A DNA stretch of 64,000 bases from Methylobacter sp. (GCA_024636505.1 JAGXGY010000022.1:16229-80228), one strand, 5' to 3'; counted from the stretch's first letter, positions 49,604-59,098 are shown. Notes: generated by a model not told the origin, from the letters alone. Program-made: numbers and translations.

Positions 49604-51949
49604 TTAATTATTCGGTAACAAATCGTTAATCAAGCTTTCAAATTGATTAACAGGGGAATCCACACACGACGAATACGCTTCAGGTTCTGAACCGGAAATA
49701 AAAGGATACGGCTTCGCTCCAGGACAACTTTGATTGGCCAGCAAACCGTTAGTCGAGTCGATCCAGGCTGTTTTAATATTGTCCGGCGGAATCAGACTCA
49801 CCGGCTGGGTTGAAATCTGCCTCATTAATGAGGTCCAAACTTGCAAAGCACCGCTTGCCCCCGTCAACCCGGCTGACTTGTTATCGTCGCGGCCAATCCA
49901 GACCACAGCCAAATAATCGCCGGTATAACCGGCAAACCAGCTGTCTTTTGAATCGTTAGTGGTGCCGGTTTTGCCGATCAAACCATAATCTGCCGGAAAA
50001 GCCGAATACGCTGAGCGTCCGGTACCTTCACGCATCACTTCCTGCAACATGGTATTGACGATATACGTTACCGATGGATCAAGCACTTGCCTGACGGTAA
50101 ACGGATAACTTTGCAAGCGCGTGCCGTCGGCGGCAACCACTGCCCTGATGCCTTTTATCGGCGTTGAAAAACCGTCACCAGCCAGGGTTTGATAGATTTG
50201 AGTGACTTCCATCGGCGTTAAACTCGCAGCGCCCAGCAGGAATGACGGAAACAAATCAATCGCCCGGGCGATGCCCATACTGCGCAATGTCTTAACGACT
50301 CTGGCTACCCCAATATCCATCCCTATGCGAACCGTAGCCAGGTTGTATGAGTGCGCCAATGCCGTATGAAAGCTCACGGTACCATGTTCCTTGTGATCAT
50401 AGTTTTTAGGCCGCCAATCATTGCCACGCGATCCCTTAACCAAAATAGCCGTATCGCTGACCGGCGTAGTAATAGTGTACCTGTCCGGATATTCCAGTGC
50501 GGTCAAATAGATCACCGGCTTGATTAACGATCCTATCGGCCTGACCGCATCCAGGGCGCGATTAAAGCCCGCGCTGGCTACTTCGCGACCGCTCATCAGC
50601 GCGGCTATCTCGCCGCTGTCTCTATGGGTAACCACAGCAGCGGCTTCAAGGCCGTTAGCTTTAGGTCGTTTTTCAAGCTGATGTAGCTTTTTAGACAGAG
50701 TATCCTCTAACGCATCCTGAACGCGAGTATCCAGTGTGGTAAAAATCCTCAGCCCTTCGGAGGTTAAATCGTCCTCCTTGTATTCCTGTCTTAATTGCCG
50801 CTTGACCATATCGAGAAAGCCGGGATAACGATTGCTTGAGCGGTGGGTATTGGCGATCACATTGAGAGGTTTGGCTTTTGCTCTGATCGCCTGCTGTTTA
50901 GTAATATGGCCTTCCGCTTCCATTTCTGTCAGCACCAGATTGCGCCGCTGTATAGCGCGATCGGCATAACGCCTCGGATCGTACTCAGACGGGCCGCGAA
51001 CCAAGGCAATCAACGAAGCTATATGTTCCAAAGGCAAGTCCTTTAAAGAACCGCCAAAATAGAATTCACTGGCTAAGCCAAAGCCATGAACCGCGCCTGC
51101 ACCATCCTGTCCCAGATATATTTCATTTAAATACGCTTCCAGGATTTCATCTTTGCTGTAGCGATATTCCAAAATCAGCGCCATAAGCGCTTCTTTGACT
51201 TTCCGCGTCAAACTGCGCTCAGAAGTCAAATAAAAGTTTTTAACCAGTTGCTGGGTAATGGTACTGCCGCCTTGCACAGTGCGACCGGCAAGTACATTCA
51301 TCCAGACCGCCCGGGCAATACCCTTAAATGAAATACCGATATGCTGATAAAAATCCCGGTCTTCCGAAGCCAGCAAGCCTTTAATAAGGGCATCAGGCGC
51401 CTCTTCCAGTTTAATTAAAATCCGGTCTTCTTTAATTCTGGGGTACAAGCTTCCGATTTGCACGGGATCCAGACGCACAATGGCGAGCTCTTGATGCTGC
51501 GCAACATCAATGATGTTAGCAATACCAGATGAACTAAAATTAACGCGTATCAAGTTGCCGGGTTGTTTTTGATCCCAGAAAGTAAACTCCCTGGTTTTTA
51601 CACTGACCTGAGAGCCGCTTTTAAAATAGGTGCCTTCCGAAGACAAATGGACATCCAAGCGATAATGCAGCGCCTGCAATAGCGCCTCAAACTCTGCGCC
51701 AGTCAGCTTATAACCGGCATAAAGCTCTACCGGACTGGCATAAACCCGTGCCGGAATAGCCCAGCGCTTACCTTCAAATTGACTACGCACATTGTTATCC
51801 AGGTAACCCAGATAACCCGCCAAAACAAACGCAAATCCCGCAAAAAAAACCAGCACTGAATTTCTAATCCAATGAGAACCTGACTTCTTGGGGGCCTTTT
51901 TTCTCTTATCGTATCTACCCGAGCTACGTTTTTTGGTTTTTTCCGCCAT
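49604..51949 (-). CDS. mrcB: Penicillin-binding protein 1B (bifunctional)
   Basis: Class A PBP that polymerises and cross-links peptidoglycan. Start chosen at ATG 51949 (MAEKTKKRSSGRYDKRKKAP, 781 residues) with AGAGG upstream; the frame extends to 52018. After the basic cytoplasmic tail comes one membrane helix (VLVFFAGFAFVLAGYLGYL), a UB2H-like region, the GT51 glycosyltransferase domain with the catalytic Glu in LASEDRDFYQHIGI and GGSTITQQLVKNFYL, and the transpeptidase domain with active Ser in RPIGSLIKP, SYN in AHSYNLAT and KTG in IGKTGTTNDSKDSW. Neighbour of lolA at 11 bp. Confidence 0.95.
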   Translation of the reverse strand: MAEKTKKRSSGRYDKRKKAPKKSGSHWIRNSVLVFFAGFAFVLAGYLGYLDNNVRSQFEGKRWAIPARVYASPVELYAGYKLTGAEFEALLQALHYRLDVHLSSEGTYFKSGSQVSVKTREFTFWDQKQPGNLIRVNFSSSGIANIIDVAQHQELAIVRLDPVQIGSLYPRIKEDRILIKLEEAPDALIKGLLASEDRDFYQHIGISFKGIARAVWMNVLAGRTVQGGSTITQQLVKNFYLTSERSLTRKVKEALMALILEYRYSKDEILEAYLNEIYLGQDGAGAVHGFGLASEFYFGGSLKDLPLEHIASLIALVRGPSEYDPRRYADRAIQRRNLVLTEMEAEGHITKQQAIRAKAKPLNVIANTHRSSNRYPGFLDMVKRQLRQEYKEDDLTSEGLRIFTTLDTRVQDALEDTLSKKLHQLEKRPKANGLEAAAVVTHRDSGEIAALMSGREVASAGFNRALDAVRPIGSLIKPVIYLTALEYPDRYTITTPVSDTAILVKGSRGNDWRPKNYDHKEHGTVSFHTALAHSYNLATVRIGMDIGVARVVKTLRSMGIARAIDLFPSFLLGAASLTPMEVTQIYQTLAGDGFSTPIKGIRAVVAADGTRLQSYPFTVRQVLDPSVTYIVNTMLQEVMREGTGRSAYSAFPADYGLIGKTGTTNDSKDSWFAGYTGDYLAVVWIGRDDNKSAGLTGASGALQVWTSLMRQISTQPVSLIPPDNIKTAWIDSTNGLLANQSCPGAKPYPFISGSEPEAYSSCVDSPVNQFESLINDLLPNN

Positions 51950-52040
51950 AACCTCTGACAACATTATTGAATTAATATTCATTATTATACATAGGAGCTT
52001 GTCTGAATCAGACATCATCTGTCACTGTATAAATGAAATT

Positions 52041-53033
52041 CTACATTATCAGCACAATCTTGCCGGTGCTATGTCCGGCTTCTATCATTGCATGTGCCTT
52101 TGCCGCCTCTTTTAGCGGCAACTGCTTGCTGACATGCGCGTTTAAAAGTCCTTGATCGATCCATTGCGCGCATTGCTTTAATATTTTCACCTGCTGGTCT
52201 CTTGCCTCGGCCAAATCTCTGAGCATCGGTGTCAACATCAGTTCGAAGCCTATCAAGAGATTGCGCATTCGGGCTTCGGCCAGATTCAATTCGCCCGGAT
52301 CGAGTAAGGTCACCAGACGGCCGAAGTGCGCTGTCGCCGGGATGCTTTGTTTAAATACCTCGGCACCCACGGTATCAAAAACCAGGTCGGCACCTTTGCC
52401 GCCGGTCAGTTTATTGGTCGCATCGACAAAATTATTTTGAACATAAATAATGGCTTCATCAGCGCCCAGCGCTTTGACAAATTCCGCTTTTTGCTCAGAA
52501 CTCACCGTAGTAATCACTCGCGCCCCTTTTAATTTCGCCAACTGTATCGCGACATGCCCTACGCCGCCTGCCCCGGCATGGATCAATACCGTTTGCCCGG
52601 ACTGCAATCCGCCGCGATCCAACAAAGCGCCCCAGGCGGTAATCAACACCAGCGGCAATGCGGCGGCCTCGCTAAATGAAAGGGTTTCCGGCATCAAACT
52701 CACCCAGCGTTGATCTATTACCGTAACGTCGGCGTAATTACCCTGTTCGCGGCCCAGTCCGCCATGACAAAACCAGACTTTATCGCCTATTTTAAATTGA
52801 CTGACAGCACTACCTGTTTCGACAACCTCTCCGGCGCCGTCGCAACCTAATACCGCAGGCAGCGGATGATCGTAAAGCAGGCCATTACTCCTGATTTTAG
52901 TATCGACCGGATTGACGCCTGCCGCTTTAATCCGAATTTTTATCTGGGTTGCCGTGGAAATTTCCGGCTCGTCAATATCCGTTAATACCAAAACATCTGG
53001 CTTACCGATAGCTGTCATCATGATTGCTTTCAT
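52041..53033 (-). CDS. Zinc-type alcohol dehydrogenase/quinone oxidoreductase family protein
   Basis: MDR-superfamily oxidoreductase, 330 residues from ATG 53033 with AGG upstream; a longer frame to 53057 exists. It has the GroES-like N-terminal domain (AAGVNPVDTKIRSNGLLYDHPLPAVLGCDGAGEVV, close to the quinone-oxidoreductase pattern), lacks the structural-zinc cysteines of classical ADHs, and has the NAD(P)-binding motif VLIHAGAGGVGHVAIQLAKLKGA. The most likely role is NADPH-dependent reduction of quinones or enones. No operon partner gives the substrate. Confidence 0.85.
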   Translation of the reverse strand: MKAIMMTAIGKPDVLVLTDIDEPEISTATQIKIRIKAAGVNPVDTKIRSNGLLYDHPLPAVLGCDGAGEVVETGSAVSQFKIGDKVWFCHGGLGREQGNYADVTVIDQRWVSLMPETLSFSEAAALPLVLITAWGALLDRGGLQSGQTVLIHAGAGGVGHVAIQLAKLKGARVITTVSSEQKAEFVKALGADEAIIYVQNNFVDATNKLTGGKGADLVFDTVGAEVFKQSIPATAHFGRLVTLLDPGELNLAEARMRNLLIGFELMLTPMLRDLAEARDQQVKILKQCAQWIDQGLLNAHVSKQLPLKEAAKAHAMIEAGHSTGKIVLIM

Positions 53034-53114
53034 ATTTTTAACCTTTTTTATATACATAAAAATCTACAGGCATATGCCTTAATGAGCGCTGAACCGCTAA
53101 AGTCGTTCACCACT

Positions 53115-54260
53115 CTACACATCAGCCAGCCATTGGCGACGATAATCCTGATAAGCGTAATGTTTCAATTTTTTTACTCGTAAAGAATTACTCAGATAAA
53201 TATCCGGCAGGTTGTAACCGTTAAACCGGTTCGCCTTGATCAACGCGTAAGCGCCAACATTTTTAAAAACCACTTTATCCCCTACCTCCAGCGGCTCTTT
53301 AAAACAATATGGCCCGAATACATCGCCGGCCAAACAGGTACAGCCCGCCAAAATAGCCGTATATTGTCCCTCAGGATCATGTTCGTGCAGTTCAGGCTGC
53401 CGCTGGTATTCGAACACTTCGGGATTATGATTGACCGAGGTGTCCAGTATGACTACGGTGACACCATCACTGACAAAACTATCGAGCACCGTCGCCACTA
53501 GATGTCCGGCTCGGCCAACAATCGCCTTGCCCGGTTCAATATAAACCTCAATGGCATAATCATGTTTCAGCTTATTAACTAATTCGACAAACGGACGATG
53601 ATTTTCAATTTGATCGAATAAATAGCCGCCGCCGATATTCAACCATTCAAGTTCAGCCAGCCCTATTCCCAACCGTTGCTCCAATTTGCCAATGGTTTTT
53701 ATTAACGGAGTAAAATCGGTTGCAGAAAAAATGTTATGAATATGCAGGCCTTGAATTTGATCCAGACAAATCGACTGACTCAATTCATCAATAGCCGCAC
53801 CCAATTTTGAATGCTGCCGACAAGGATCGAAACGCTGATCGTGCAGAAAAGACAGCTTCGGATTGACTCTTAAGCCGATTGAGGACTGTGTCCCGGCCGC
53901 TTCAGAATACCGCTGATATTGAGACAGGGAATTAAAGCTGATATGAGAGCACAAAGAACTAAGCTGATCGAGCTCTTCCTGCCTGATGCCGGGCGTGGTC
54001 AAATGAATGCTGCCCTGCCCAGCTAAAACCTCATCGGCCAGCCGCGCTTCAAATAAGGAACTGACCGAAAAACCATCAACCCAGGGTTTCGCCATGTCCA
54101 TGACGGCGGAAAAAGGCAAGGCTTTAATCGAATATAAAACCTTGCAACCACACTGATTTCTCAGCCCGGCTAAAACCGCCAAGGTTCTGGCAACCTCTAC
54201 CTCATCGACAACAAAAGCCGGTGTGGAATAAACACTGTCTTTCAATACCTGGAAATCCAT
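53115..54260 (-). CDS. nspC: Carboxynorspermidine decarboxylase
   Basis: PLP-dependent alanine-racemase-fold decarboxylase that makes norspermidine or spermidine from the carboxylated precursor. 381 residues, the usual length; PLP lysine Lys46 in CKVLYSIKALPFSAV, IGLRVNPKLSFLHDQRFDPCRQHSKLG, LNIGGGYLF, and the C-terminal CLAGDVFGPYCFKEPLEVGDKVVF with the active-site Cys. The carboxynorspermidine synthase gene is not in the window. The start overlaps the stop of the cyclo-ligase gene. Confidence 0.9.
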   Translation of the reverse strand: MDFQVLKDSVYSTPAFVVDEVEVARTLAVLAGLRNQCGCKVLYSIKALPFSAVMDMAKPWVDGFSVSSLFEARLADEVLAGQGSIHLTTPGIRQEELDQLSSLCSHISFNSLSQYQRYSEAAGTQSSIGLRVNPKLSFLHDQRFDPCRQHSKLGAAIDELSQSICLDQIQGLHIHNIFSATDFTPLIKTIGKLEQRLGIGLAELEWLNIGGGYLFDQIENHRPFVELVNKLKHDYAIEVYIEPGKAIVGRAGHLVATVLDSFVSDGVTVVILDTSVNHNPEVFEYQRQPELHEHDPEGQYTAILAGCTCLAGDVFGPYCFKEPLEVGDKVVFKNVGAYALIKANRFNGYNLPDIYLSNSLRVKKLKHYAYQDYRRQWLADV

Positions 54261-54874
54261 CAGCTTAACAACCGCCGACCTTTACCGGCATAATCTGCTT
54301 TTTCTGTTATAACCCTATCCATAGTCACATCATGCTCCTCACTGACGACCTGCTTAACCAGCTGGGACTCAAAACAAACCCCGATTAATAAAGTATCGAC
54401 CCTGACACCGCTTAATAAACGATCGTAATAGCCGCCGCCATTACCCAAGCGCCCGCCATTCCGATCAAAAGCTACGCCCGGCACGACCACGCAATCGAGC
54501 TGTTCAGCCGCGATAGCTTTGTCCGTCTCCTGCCATCGTTGTTTAGGCGGCTCTAAAATCCCCCACATGCCCGGCACCAATTCGCTACCCTGTTCCAGCC
54601 ACCATAAACCCAATTTATTATGCCCGTGCCGATCTTTAGTGCAATAAGGAACGACTATGCGCTTAGCGGTTGTCAGTTCGCGCAATAATGCCGCCCGGGT
54701 TCTGACTTCCGAACGGCAGTGGCTATACCACATCACCGTTTCGGCCTGCCGGTAAACAGGATTCGCAATAACTCTATCGCAAATAACCCGGCTAAGCGCC
54801 TCTTTATCAACTTGCTCATTGCGCGCATCGTTGGCTTTACTACGTTGCCGGTTTTTCAGATTATTCATCTGCAT
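54260..54874 (-). CDS. 5-formyltetrahydrofolate cyclo-ligase
   Basis: Converts 5-formyl-THF to 5,10-methenyl-THF with ATP, returning folate to the active pool. 204 residues. The hallmark VPGVAFDRNGGRLGNGGGYYDRLL is present, as are VMWYSHCRSEVRTRAALLREL and IVVPYC. It overlaps nspC by 1 bp. It is divergent from the mtdB pair across a 153-bp gap that must hold both promoters, which is a fitting neighbourhood for C1 metabolism. Confidence 0.93.
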   Translation of the reverse strand: MQMNNLKNRQRSKANDARNEQVDKEALSRVICDRVIANPVYRQAETVMWYSHCRSEVRTRAALLRELTTAKRIVVPYCTKDRHGHNKLGLWWLEQGSELVPGMWGILEPPKQRWQETDKAIAAEQLDCVVVPGVAFDRNGGRLGNGGGYYDRLLSGVRVDTLLIGVCFESQLVKQVVSEEHDVTMDRVITEKADYAGKGRRLLS

Positions 54875-55027
54875 ATCCTCTTGTAATAATGTTATAACCT
54901 GAAAAACATAAAATCGGCTTGATAATACACAGATTCAACCCGAGCTCAAAACCCAAATAAGCAAGCATATTTTTATTCTGTGGCTTTTTCTTTTATACTT
55001 ATCGAATAAAAACATAAAGGAAAGATC

Positions 55028-55936
55028 ATGGAAAAACCGTTTATTTTACACATGTTAACCACCGCTAAAAATCTCAGTCCGTTTGATGTCAATATGGCAT
55101 TGGATGCCGGCTGGGTTTCCGCATTACCCTATATCAACGTTGAACCCAGCGAAGTTCAAGGTTTAGTGCAGGATGCGATTTTCTCCCGCAGCCCCAAAAA
55201 CTTGAAACGCACCGGGATATTCATTGGCGGGCGTGATACCAAACAGGCGATGGACATGTTAAAAACGGCGAAACGTTCAATGTTTCCTCCTTTTCAGGTG
55301 TCCGTCTTCGCTGACCCCAGCGGCGCATTTACCACCGCCGCAGGTATGGTTGCGACAGTTGAACGCGAATTAATGTCAAAATTCGACACCACTCTGGAAG
55401 GTAAAAATATTCTCGTTTTAGGCGGAACAGGGCCTGTAGGCCAAGTAGTGGCAGTCATTGCCGCTCAAGGTGGCGCGCATGTAAAACTCATCGGACGTCA
55501 ACTGGAAAAAGCCCAAGCCATTGCCGACATGTGTAACAATGAATTCGGTGAAGGTAAAATCGCTATTGAAGCCGGTGCAGATGCCAATAAAGCCGAATAC
55601 ATCAAAACAGCCGATGTGGTCTTTGCTACCGGTGCTGCAGGCATCGAATTATTAAGCGCCGAACTTATCGCTTCAGCGCCGCAACTCAAAGTTGCGGCCG
55701 ATGTCAATGCGGTACCGCCATCCGGTATTGCCGGTGTCGACGCTTTCCATAACGGCACCCCCATCGAGGGTTCAATCAGTGGCGCAGTCGGCTTGGGCGC
55801 CATGGCAATCGGTAATGTTAAATACCAAACACAAATCATGATGCTAAAAAAAATGATCAGTACCGATAAGCCTGTTTATCTGCATTTTGAACATGCGTTT
55901 GAAACTGCCAGAGAATATATTAAATCAAGCTCTTAA
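55028..55936 (+). CDS. mtdB: NAD(P)-dependent methylene-tetrahydromethanopterin dehydrogenase
   Basis: Oxidises methylene-H4MPT to methenyl-H4MPT in formaldehyde oxidation of methylotrophs. 302 residues. It begins KPFILHMLTTAKNLSPFDVNMALDAG, a pattern of MtdB proteins, and has GIFIGGRDTKQAMDML, VFADPSGAFTTAAG and the Rossmann motif ILVLGGTGPVGQVVAVIAAQ. An AAAGGA ribosome-binding site lies just upstream of the ATG. The closely related gene at 55981 follows after 44 bp. The MtdB assignment rests on the N-terminal block and on the methylotroph context. Confidence 0.9.
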   Translation: MEKPFILHMLTTAKNLSPFDVNMALDAGWVSALPYINVEPSEVQGLVQDAIFSRSPKNLKRTGIFIGGRDTKQAMDMLKTAKRSMFPPFQVSVFADPSGAFTTAAGMVATVERELMSKFDTTLEGKNILVLGGTGPVGQVVAVIAAQGGAHVKLIGRQLEKAQAIADMCNNEFGEGKIAIEAGADANKAEYIKTADVVFATGAAGIELLSAELIASAPQLKVAADVNAVPPSGIAGVDAFHNGTPIEGSISGAVGLGAMAIGNVKYQTQIMMLKKMISTDKPVYLHFEHAFETAREYIKSSS

Positions 55937-55980
55937 GTTTACATTTTCGGATTAACCTGCACAATAAATAAGGAAGCCTA

Positions 55981-56904
55981 ATGGCGAAACGTAGCATTCT
56001 TCATATGTTTGACCCCATGCCGAATAACAGCCCATTCGACATCAACATGGCTCTGGATGCGGGCTTTGATGTCCTTATTCCCTATAATAATGTCAAGCTG
56101 GATAGCGTGCATGGACTGACTCAAGATGCGGTATTCTCGCGCAGTCCATCAGGTGTTAAGCGCACCGGAATTTTTATCGGCGGTCGCGACTTAGGCTTGG
56201 CCATGGACATGCTGAACACCAGTAAACAAGCCATGGTTCCGCCTTTTGAAGTCTCGGTTTTTGCCGATCCCAGCGGTGCTTTTACCACCGCTGCCGCATT
56301 AGTGACTTGCGCCGAAAAAGAGCTCAAAACAAAGCATAATAAAGAACTGAAAGAATGCTCAGTAGTGATTTTTGGCGGAACGGGTCCGGTAGGTATTGCT
56401 ACCGGCATTATTGCCTCATTAGCCGGTGCCGATGTGACATTAACCGATCATTTATCAATTGATACGGCTGCGGATGTTACTAAAGCCTACAACCGCCGCT
56501 TTAACTGTACGCTTAAAGGCACCCTGGCTAAATCCGAAGCCGATAAAGTCAAGCTGGTAAAGGATGCCGACATTATCTTTTGCACCGCTAAAGCAGGTAT
56601 TCAAGTTTTAAATGCGAATGTACTGAAAGAGGCGGCTCGGCTAAAAGTCGCTGCCGATGTTAATGCCGTCCCACCTTCCGGAATAGAGGGCATCAACAGC
56701 ACTGATTCCGGCGCGCCACTGATCCATGCAATCAATGCACAAGGCGCGGTAGGTATTGGTGCGTTAGCCATTGGAAATGTTAAATTTCAACTGCAGCATG
56801 AATTGTTAAAAGCCATGTTGGACACCGAACATCCTTTATATATAGACTTTCGATATGCATTTAACAAAGCCAGAGAAATGCAATTTAATACTCACGTAAA
56901 CTAG
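55981..56904 (+). CDS. Second MtdB-like methylene-H4MPT dehydrogenase (tandem paralogue)
   Basis: 307 residues and clearly a paralogue of the gene before it: ILHMFDPMPNNSPFDINMALDAG, RTGIFIGGRDLGLAMDML, VFADPSGAFTTAA and VVIFGGTGPVGIATGIIA align without large gaps. The region after the GGTGPVG loop, which binds the ribose phosphate of the cofactor, differs (DVTLTDHLSIDTAAD here, HVKLIGRQLEKAQAI there): the Arg after the second strand is lost, so cofactor preference may differ. It could be a true second MtdB or have a related role. It ends just before the tnpB relic. Confidence 0.85.
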   Translation: MAKRSILHMFDPMPNNSPFDINMALDAGFDVLIPYNNVKLDSVHGLTQDAVFSRSPSGVKRTGIFIGGRDLGLAMDMLNTSKQAMVPPFEVSVFADPSGAFTTAAALVTCAEKELKTKHNKELKECSVVIFGGTGPVGIATGIIASLAGADVTLTDHLSIDTAADVTKAYNRRFNCTLKGTLAKSEADKVKLVKDADIIFCTAKAGIQVLNANVLKEAARLKVAADVNAVPPSGIEGINSTDSGAPLIHAINAQGAVGIGALAIGNVKFQLQHELLKAMLDTEHPLYIDFRYAFNKAREMQFNTHVN

Positions 56905-56972
56905 TATTTAGTCAATTTAGACATGATGGGTACCTGTCACTGTGGAGGCGGCTTTAGCCGCTCCCAAGCGCG

Positions 56973-57284
56973 TCCGGTCTTGCGAAAACTAACATGGTAA
57001 AATCCGTTTTAGATGCAGGCTGGGCGATGCTGAAAACACAACTTGAATATAAGTCGATAGCGACGCAAGGCGTATTTATAGAGGTCAACGAATCGTACCC
57101 TACCCAAGCCTGTTGGTGCTGCGGCTGTATAAGCGCCAGTAGTCCGAAAGGTAGGGCAGGACCAGAAATAAGGCAATGGACTTGTGCCGAGTGTGGCACC
57201 ACGCATGATAGAGATATGAATGCGGCAAACAACATTCTCGCGCTTGGGCATAAGCGTCTAGCGGTAGGAATCCCCGTCCTTTAG
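56973..57284 (+). pseudogene. IS200/IS605 family TnpB, C-terminal fragment
   Basis: Only the last ~100 codons of a TnpB remain. Similarity starts near 56973 (SGLAKTNMVKSVLDAGW), before the first ATG at 56994, and continues with the zinc-finger cysteines TQACWCCG and WTCAECGTTHDRDMNAANNI, the last containing the third RuvC-like Asp. The N-terminal wedge, RuvC-I and RuvC-II parts are absent, so it cannot be active. The insertion-sequence right end follows at once. Confidence 0.88.
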
Positions 57285-57300
57285 GTCGGGGAGGATGTCA
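57260..57300 (+). mobile_element. IS200/IS605 right end with terminal hairpin
   Basis: The stem-loop TCCCCGTCCTTTAGGTCGGGGA (57271-57292, split: TCCCCG...CGGGGA) followed by GGATGTCA is the typical end of this IS group and the source of the guide RNA scaffold in TnpB systems. Here only the right end survives; no left end was seen upstream of the fragment. Confidence 0.75.
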
Positions 57301-57304
57301 AAAA

Positions 57305-58117
57305 ATGAAATTCGACAAGCCATCAATAAAAAAATTTGCGAAAAAAATCAATCCTTCAACAGCTGCAGGTATTTTTTTAAGCATTATTTTAATCCTGTTT
57401 ATTATTATAATTGCTGCAAATGATCCGCTTTCTTTTATCAACTTCACCGGACTGGTGATTGTCATAGGCGGCACCACGGCGGCTATCTTTTTAAGCTACC
57501 CTTTAAGAGATATTAGACATGGATTAAAATCGGCAAAACTTATTTTCCTGTATGAAGACCTAAATCCCCAAAAAGAAGCTAATGAAATCGCCGCCGTTGC
57601 TCAAATGTGGTTTAACAGAGACACGCTTGCCATAGAAAATATCATCGACAGCATCAACAACCCCTATTTAAAAACCGGCTTCCAGCTTATCGTAGACAAC
57701 ACTCCGATAGAAGATATTTTGTCGTTACTTAAATGGCGTATTGCCCGCTTGAGAGCCAAAGAGAAGGCCGAAGCCAATATATTTTACAGTCTAGCGGCTT
57801 ATTCTCCAGCATTTGGCATGCTAGGAACCTTGGTAGGCATGATAAATATGCTGCAAATCATTGAACTGAAGGATATAGCGGGCATAAGCTATAACATGGG
57901 CATTGCGCTGATCACCACCTTTTACGGCGTCATCATGGCCAATCTTATCTTTAATCCTATTGCCATAAAACTCGAACGGCGCACCGAACAGCGCATTATG
58001 ATTATGAGCATGATCATGGAAGGCATTACGCTGATAGCAGACCGCCGCAGCCCATCATTTGTCCGGGAAACGCTTAAGTCATTCATCAAGCACTATGACG
58101 ATGAATTAAAAGACTGA
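57305..58117 (+). CDS. MotA/PomA-type stator proton channel protein
   Basis: 270-residue membrane protein of the MotA family. It has four hydrophobic segments: about 20-38 and 42-65 near the N-terminus, and 165-185 and 200-222 after the cytoplasmic loop, with the MotA hallmarks YSPAFGMLGTLVGMINML and MGIALITTFYGVIMANLIFNPIA. The cytoplasmic loop carries Arg and Glu residues as in rotor-interacting stators. The upstream DNA is an IS605 relic and the IS end supplies the GGGGAGG that lies 10 nt before the ATG. No flagellar gene is near. Confidence 0.88.
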   Translation: MKFDKPSIKKFAKKINPSTAAGIFLSIILILFIIIIAANDPLSFINFTGLVIVIGGTTAAIFLSYPLRDIRHGLKSAKLIFLYEDLNPQKEANEIAAVAQMWFNRDTLAIENIIDSINNPYLKTGFQLIVDNTPIEDILSLLKWRIARLRAKEKAEANIFYSLAAYSPAFGMLGTLVGMINMLQIIELKDIAGISYNMGIALITTFYGVIMANLIFNPIAIKLERRTEQRIMIMSMIMEGITLIADRRSPSFVRETLKSFIKHYDDELKD

Positions 58118-58183
58118 AGATGCGCGCAGGGACTGCCAACCCCAAGCCTGCATGACGTTAACGAACCGACTACATCCTGAAAA

Positions 58184-59098
58184 ATGAGTAAACATCCATT
58201 TTCAAAATTACAGTCCTCGCTGTCCCTGGAGGATCTGCTTAACCAACCGGATACGCACAACCGGCAAAACTGGTTATTAACCTACCTGGATGTATTTGTA
58301 CTGATCGTTATGCTGGTCATTACACTGATTACCTTAAGCGACTTAAACACCGAACAGCAACAAGCGGCGGCTAATAAACCGCACGTTGTTAAACCTAAAA
58401 AAACACCTGCGGTAATATGCCCTCCGGTTATTGTACCGACTATAGTCAACTGTCCGCCGCCCATTATCGCAGAAAACAATACCGTTCAAGCTATCGCAGC
58501 CATCGACAATAATCTCGAGACTGTACCCGAACTGACCGAAGACAACAGCAGTATTGCTATTCCTACCCCTACCACGCCGCAGATCGAAAGCGCCGATGAC
58601 ATCATTGCCCAGCCGGTTGACGCTCAATCGACAACCGCCAGTCCAGCCGACGAAAACAAATTACAGCAACAATTAACCAAATCCATTAATGAATTTGGTC
58701 TGAATAAATCAGTCAACATAAAAGTTACCGATAGCTATGCGCAACTTGAAATCCAGGACAACGTATTGTTTAAATCGTCAGAAGCCGATCTAACGGTTGC
58801 AGGAGAAGCCTTAATAAAGCGTCTTGTACCCTTATTAAAACAAGCAGTTGGCCTGATCCTGATTGAAGGACACACCGACAACATTCCCATTAAAACCGCA
58901 AAATTTCCTTCAAACTGGGAGCTGGGCTCTTCCAGAGCTACCAGTGTTTTGCACTTTCTGGTTTTACAACAGCTAGACAGCAACCGTTTACGAGCCATCA
59001 CTTACGCAGACACCATGCCTATTGCCGACAATTCAACGCCGGAAGGCAGAGAGAAAAACCGGCGCGTCAATATTTTAATAAAATTTTCAGAACAATAA
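58184..59098 (+). CDS. MotB-like OmpA-domain protein
   Basis: 304 residues. After ~28 cytoplasmic residues there is one membrane helix, WLLTYLDVFVLIVMLVITL, containing Asp at the position of the proton-binding Asp of MotB. Then comes a ~100-residue linker rich in Pro, Thr, Ala and Ile (about 60-165) with no clear domain, and a C-terminal OmpA-like peptidoglycan-binding domain with IEGHTDNIPIKTAKFPSNWELGSSRA, the MotB version of that motif. With the MotA-like gene 66 bp upstream it should form a stator. The long linker is unusual for flagellar MotB. Confidence 0.85.
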   Translation: MSKHPFSKLQSSLSLEDLLNQPDTHNRQNWLLTYLDVFVLIVMLVITLITLSDLNTEQQQAAANKPHVVKPKKTPAVICPPVIVPTIVNCPPPIIAENNTVQAIAAIDNNLETVPELTEDNSSIAIPTPTTPQIESADDIIAQPVDAQSTTASPADENKLQQQLTKSINEFGLNKSVNIKVTDSYAQLEIQDNVLFKSSEADLTVAGEALIKRLVPLLKQAVGLILIEGHTDNIPIKTAKFPSNWELGSSRATSVLHFLVLQQLDSNRLRAITYADTMPIADNSTPEGREKNRRVNILIKFSEQ

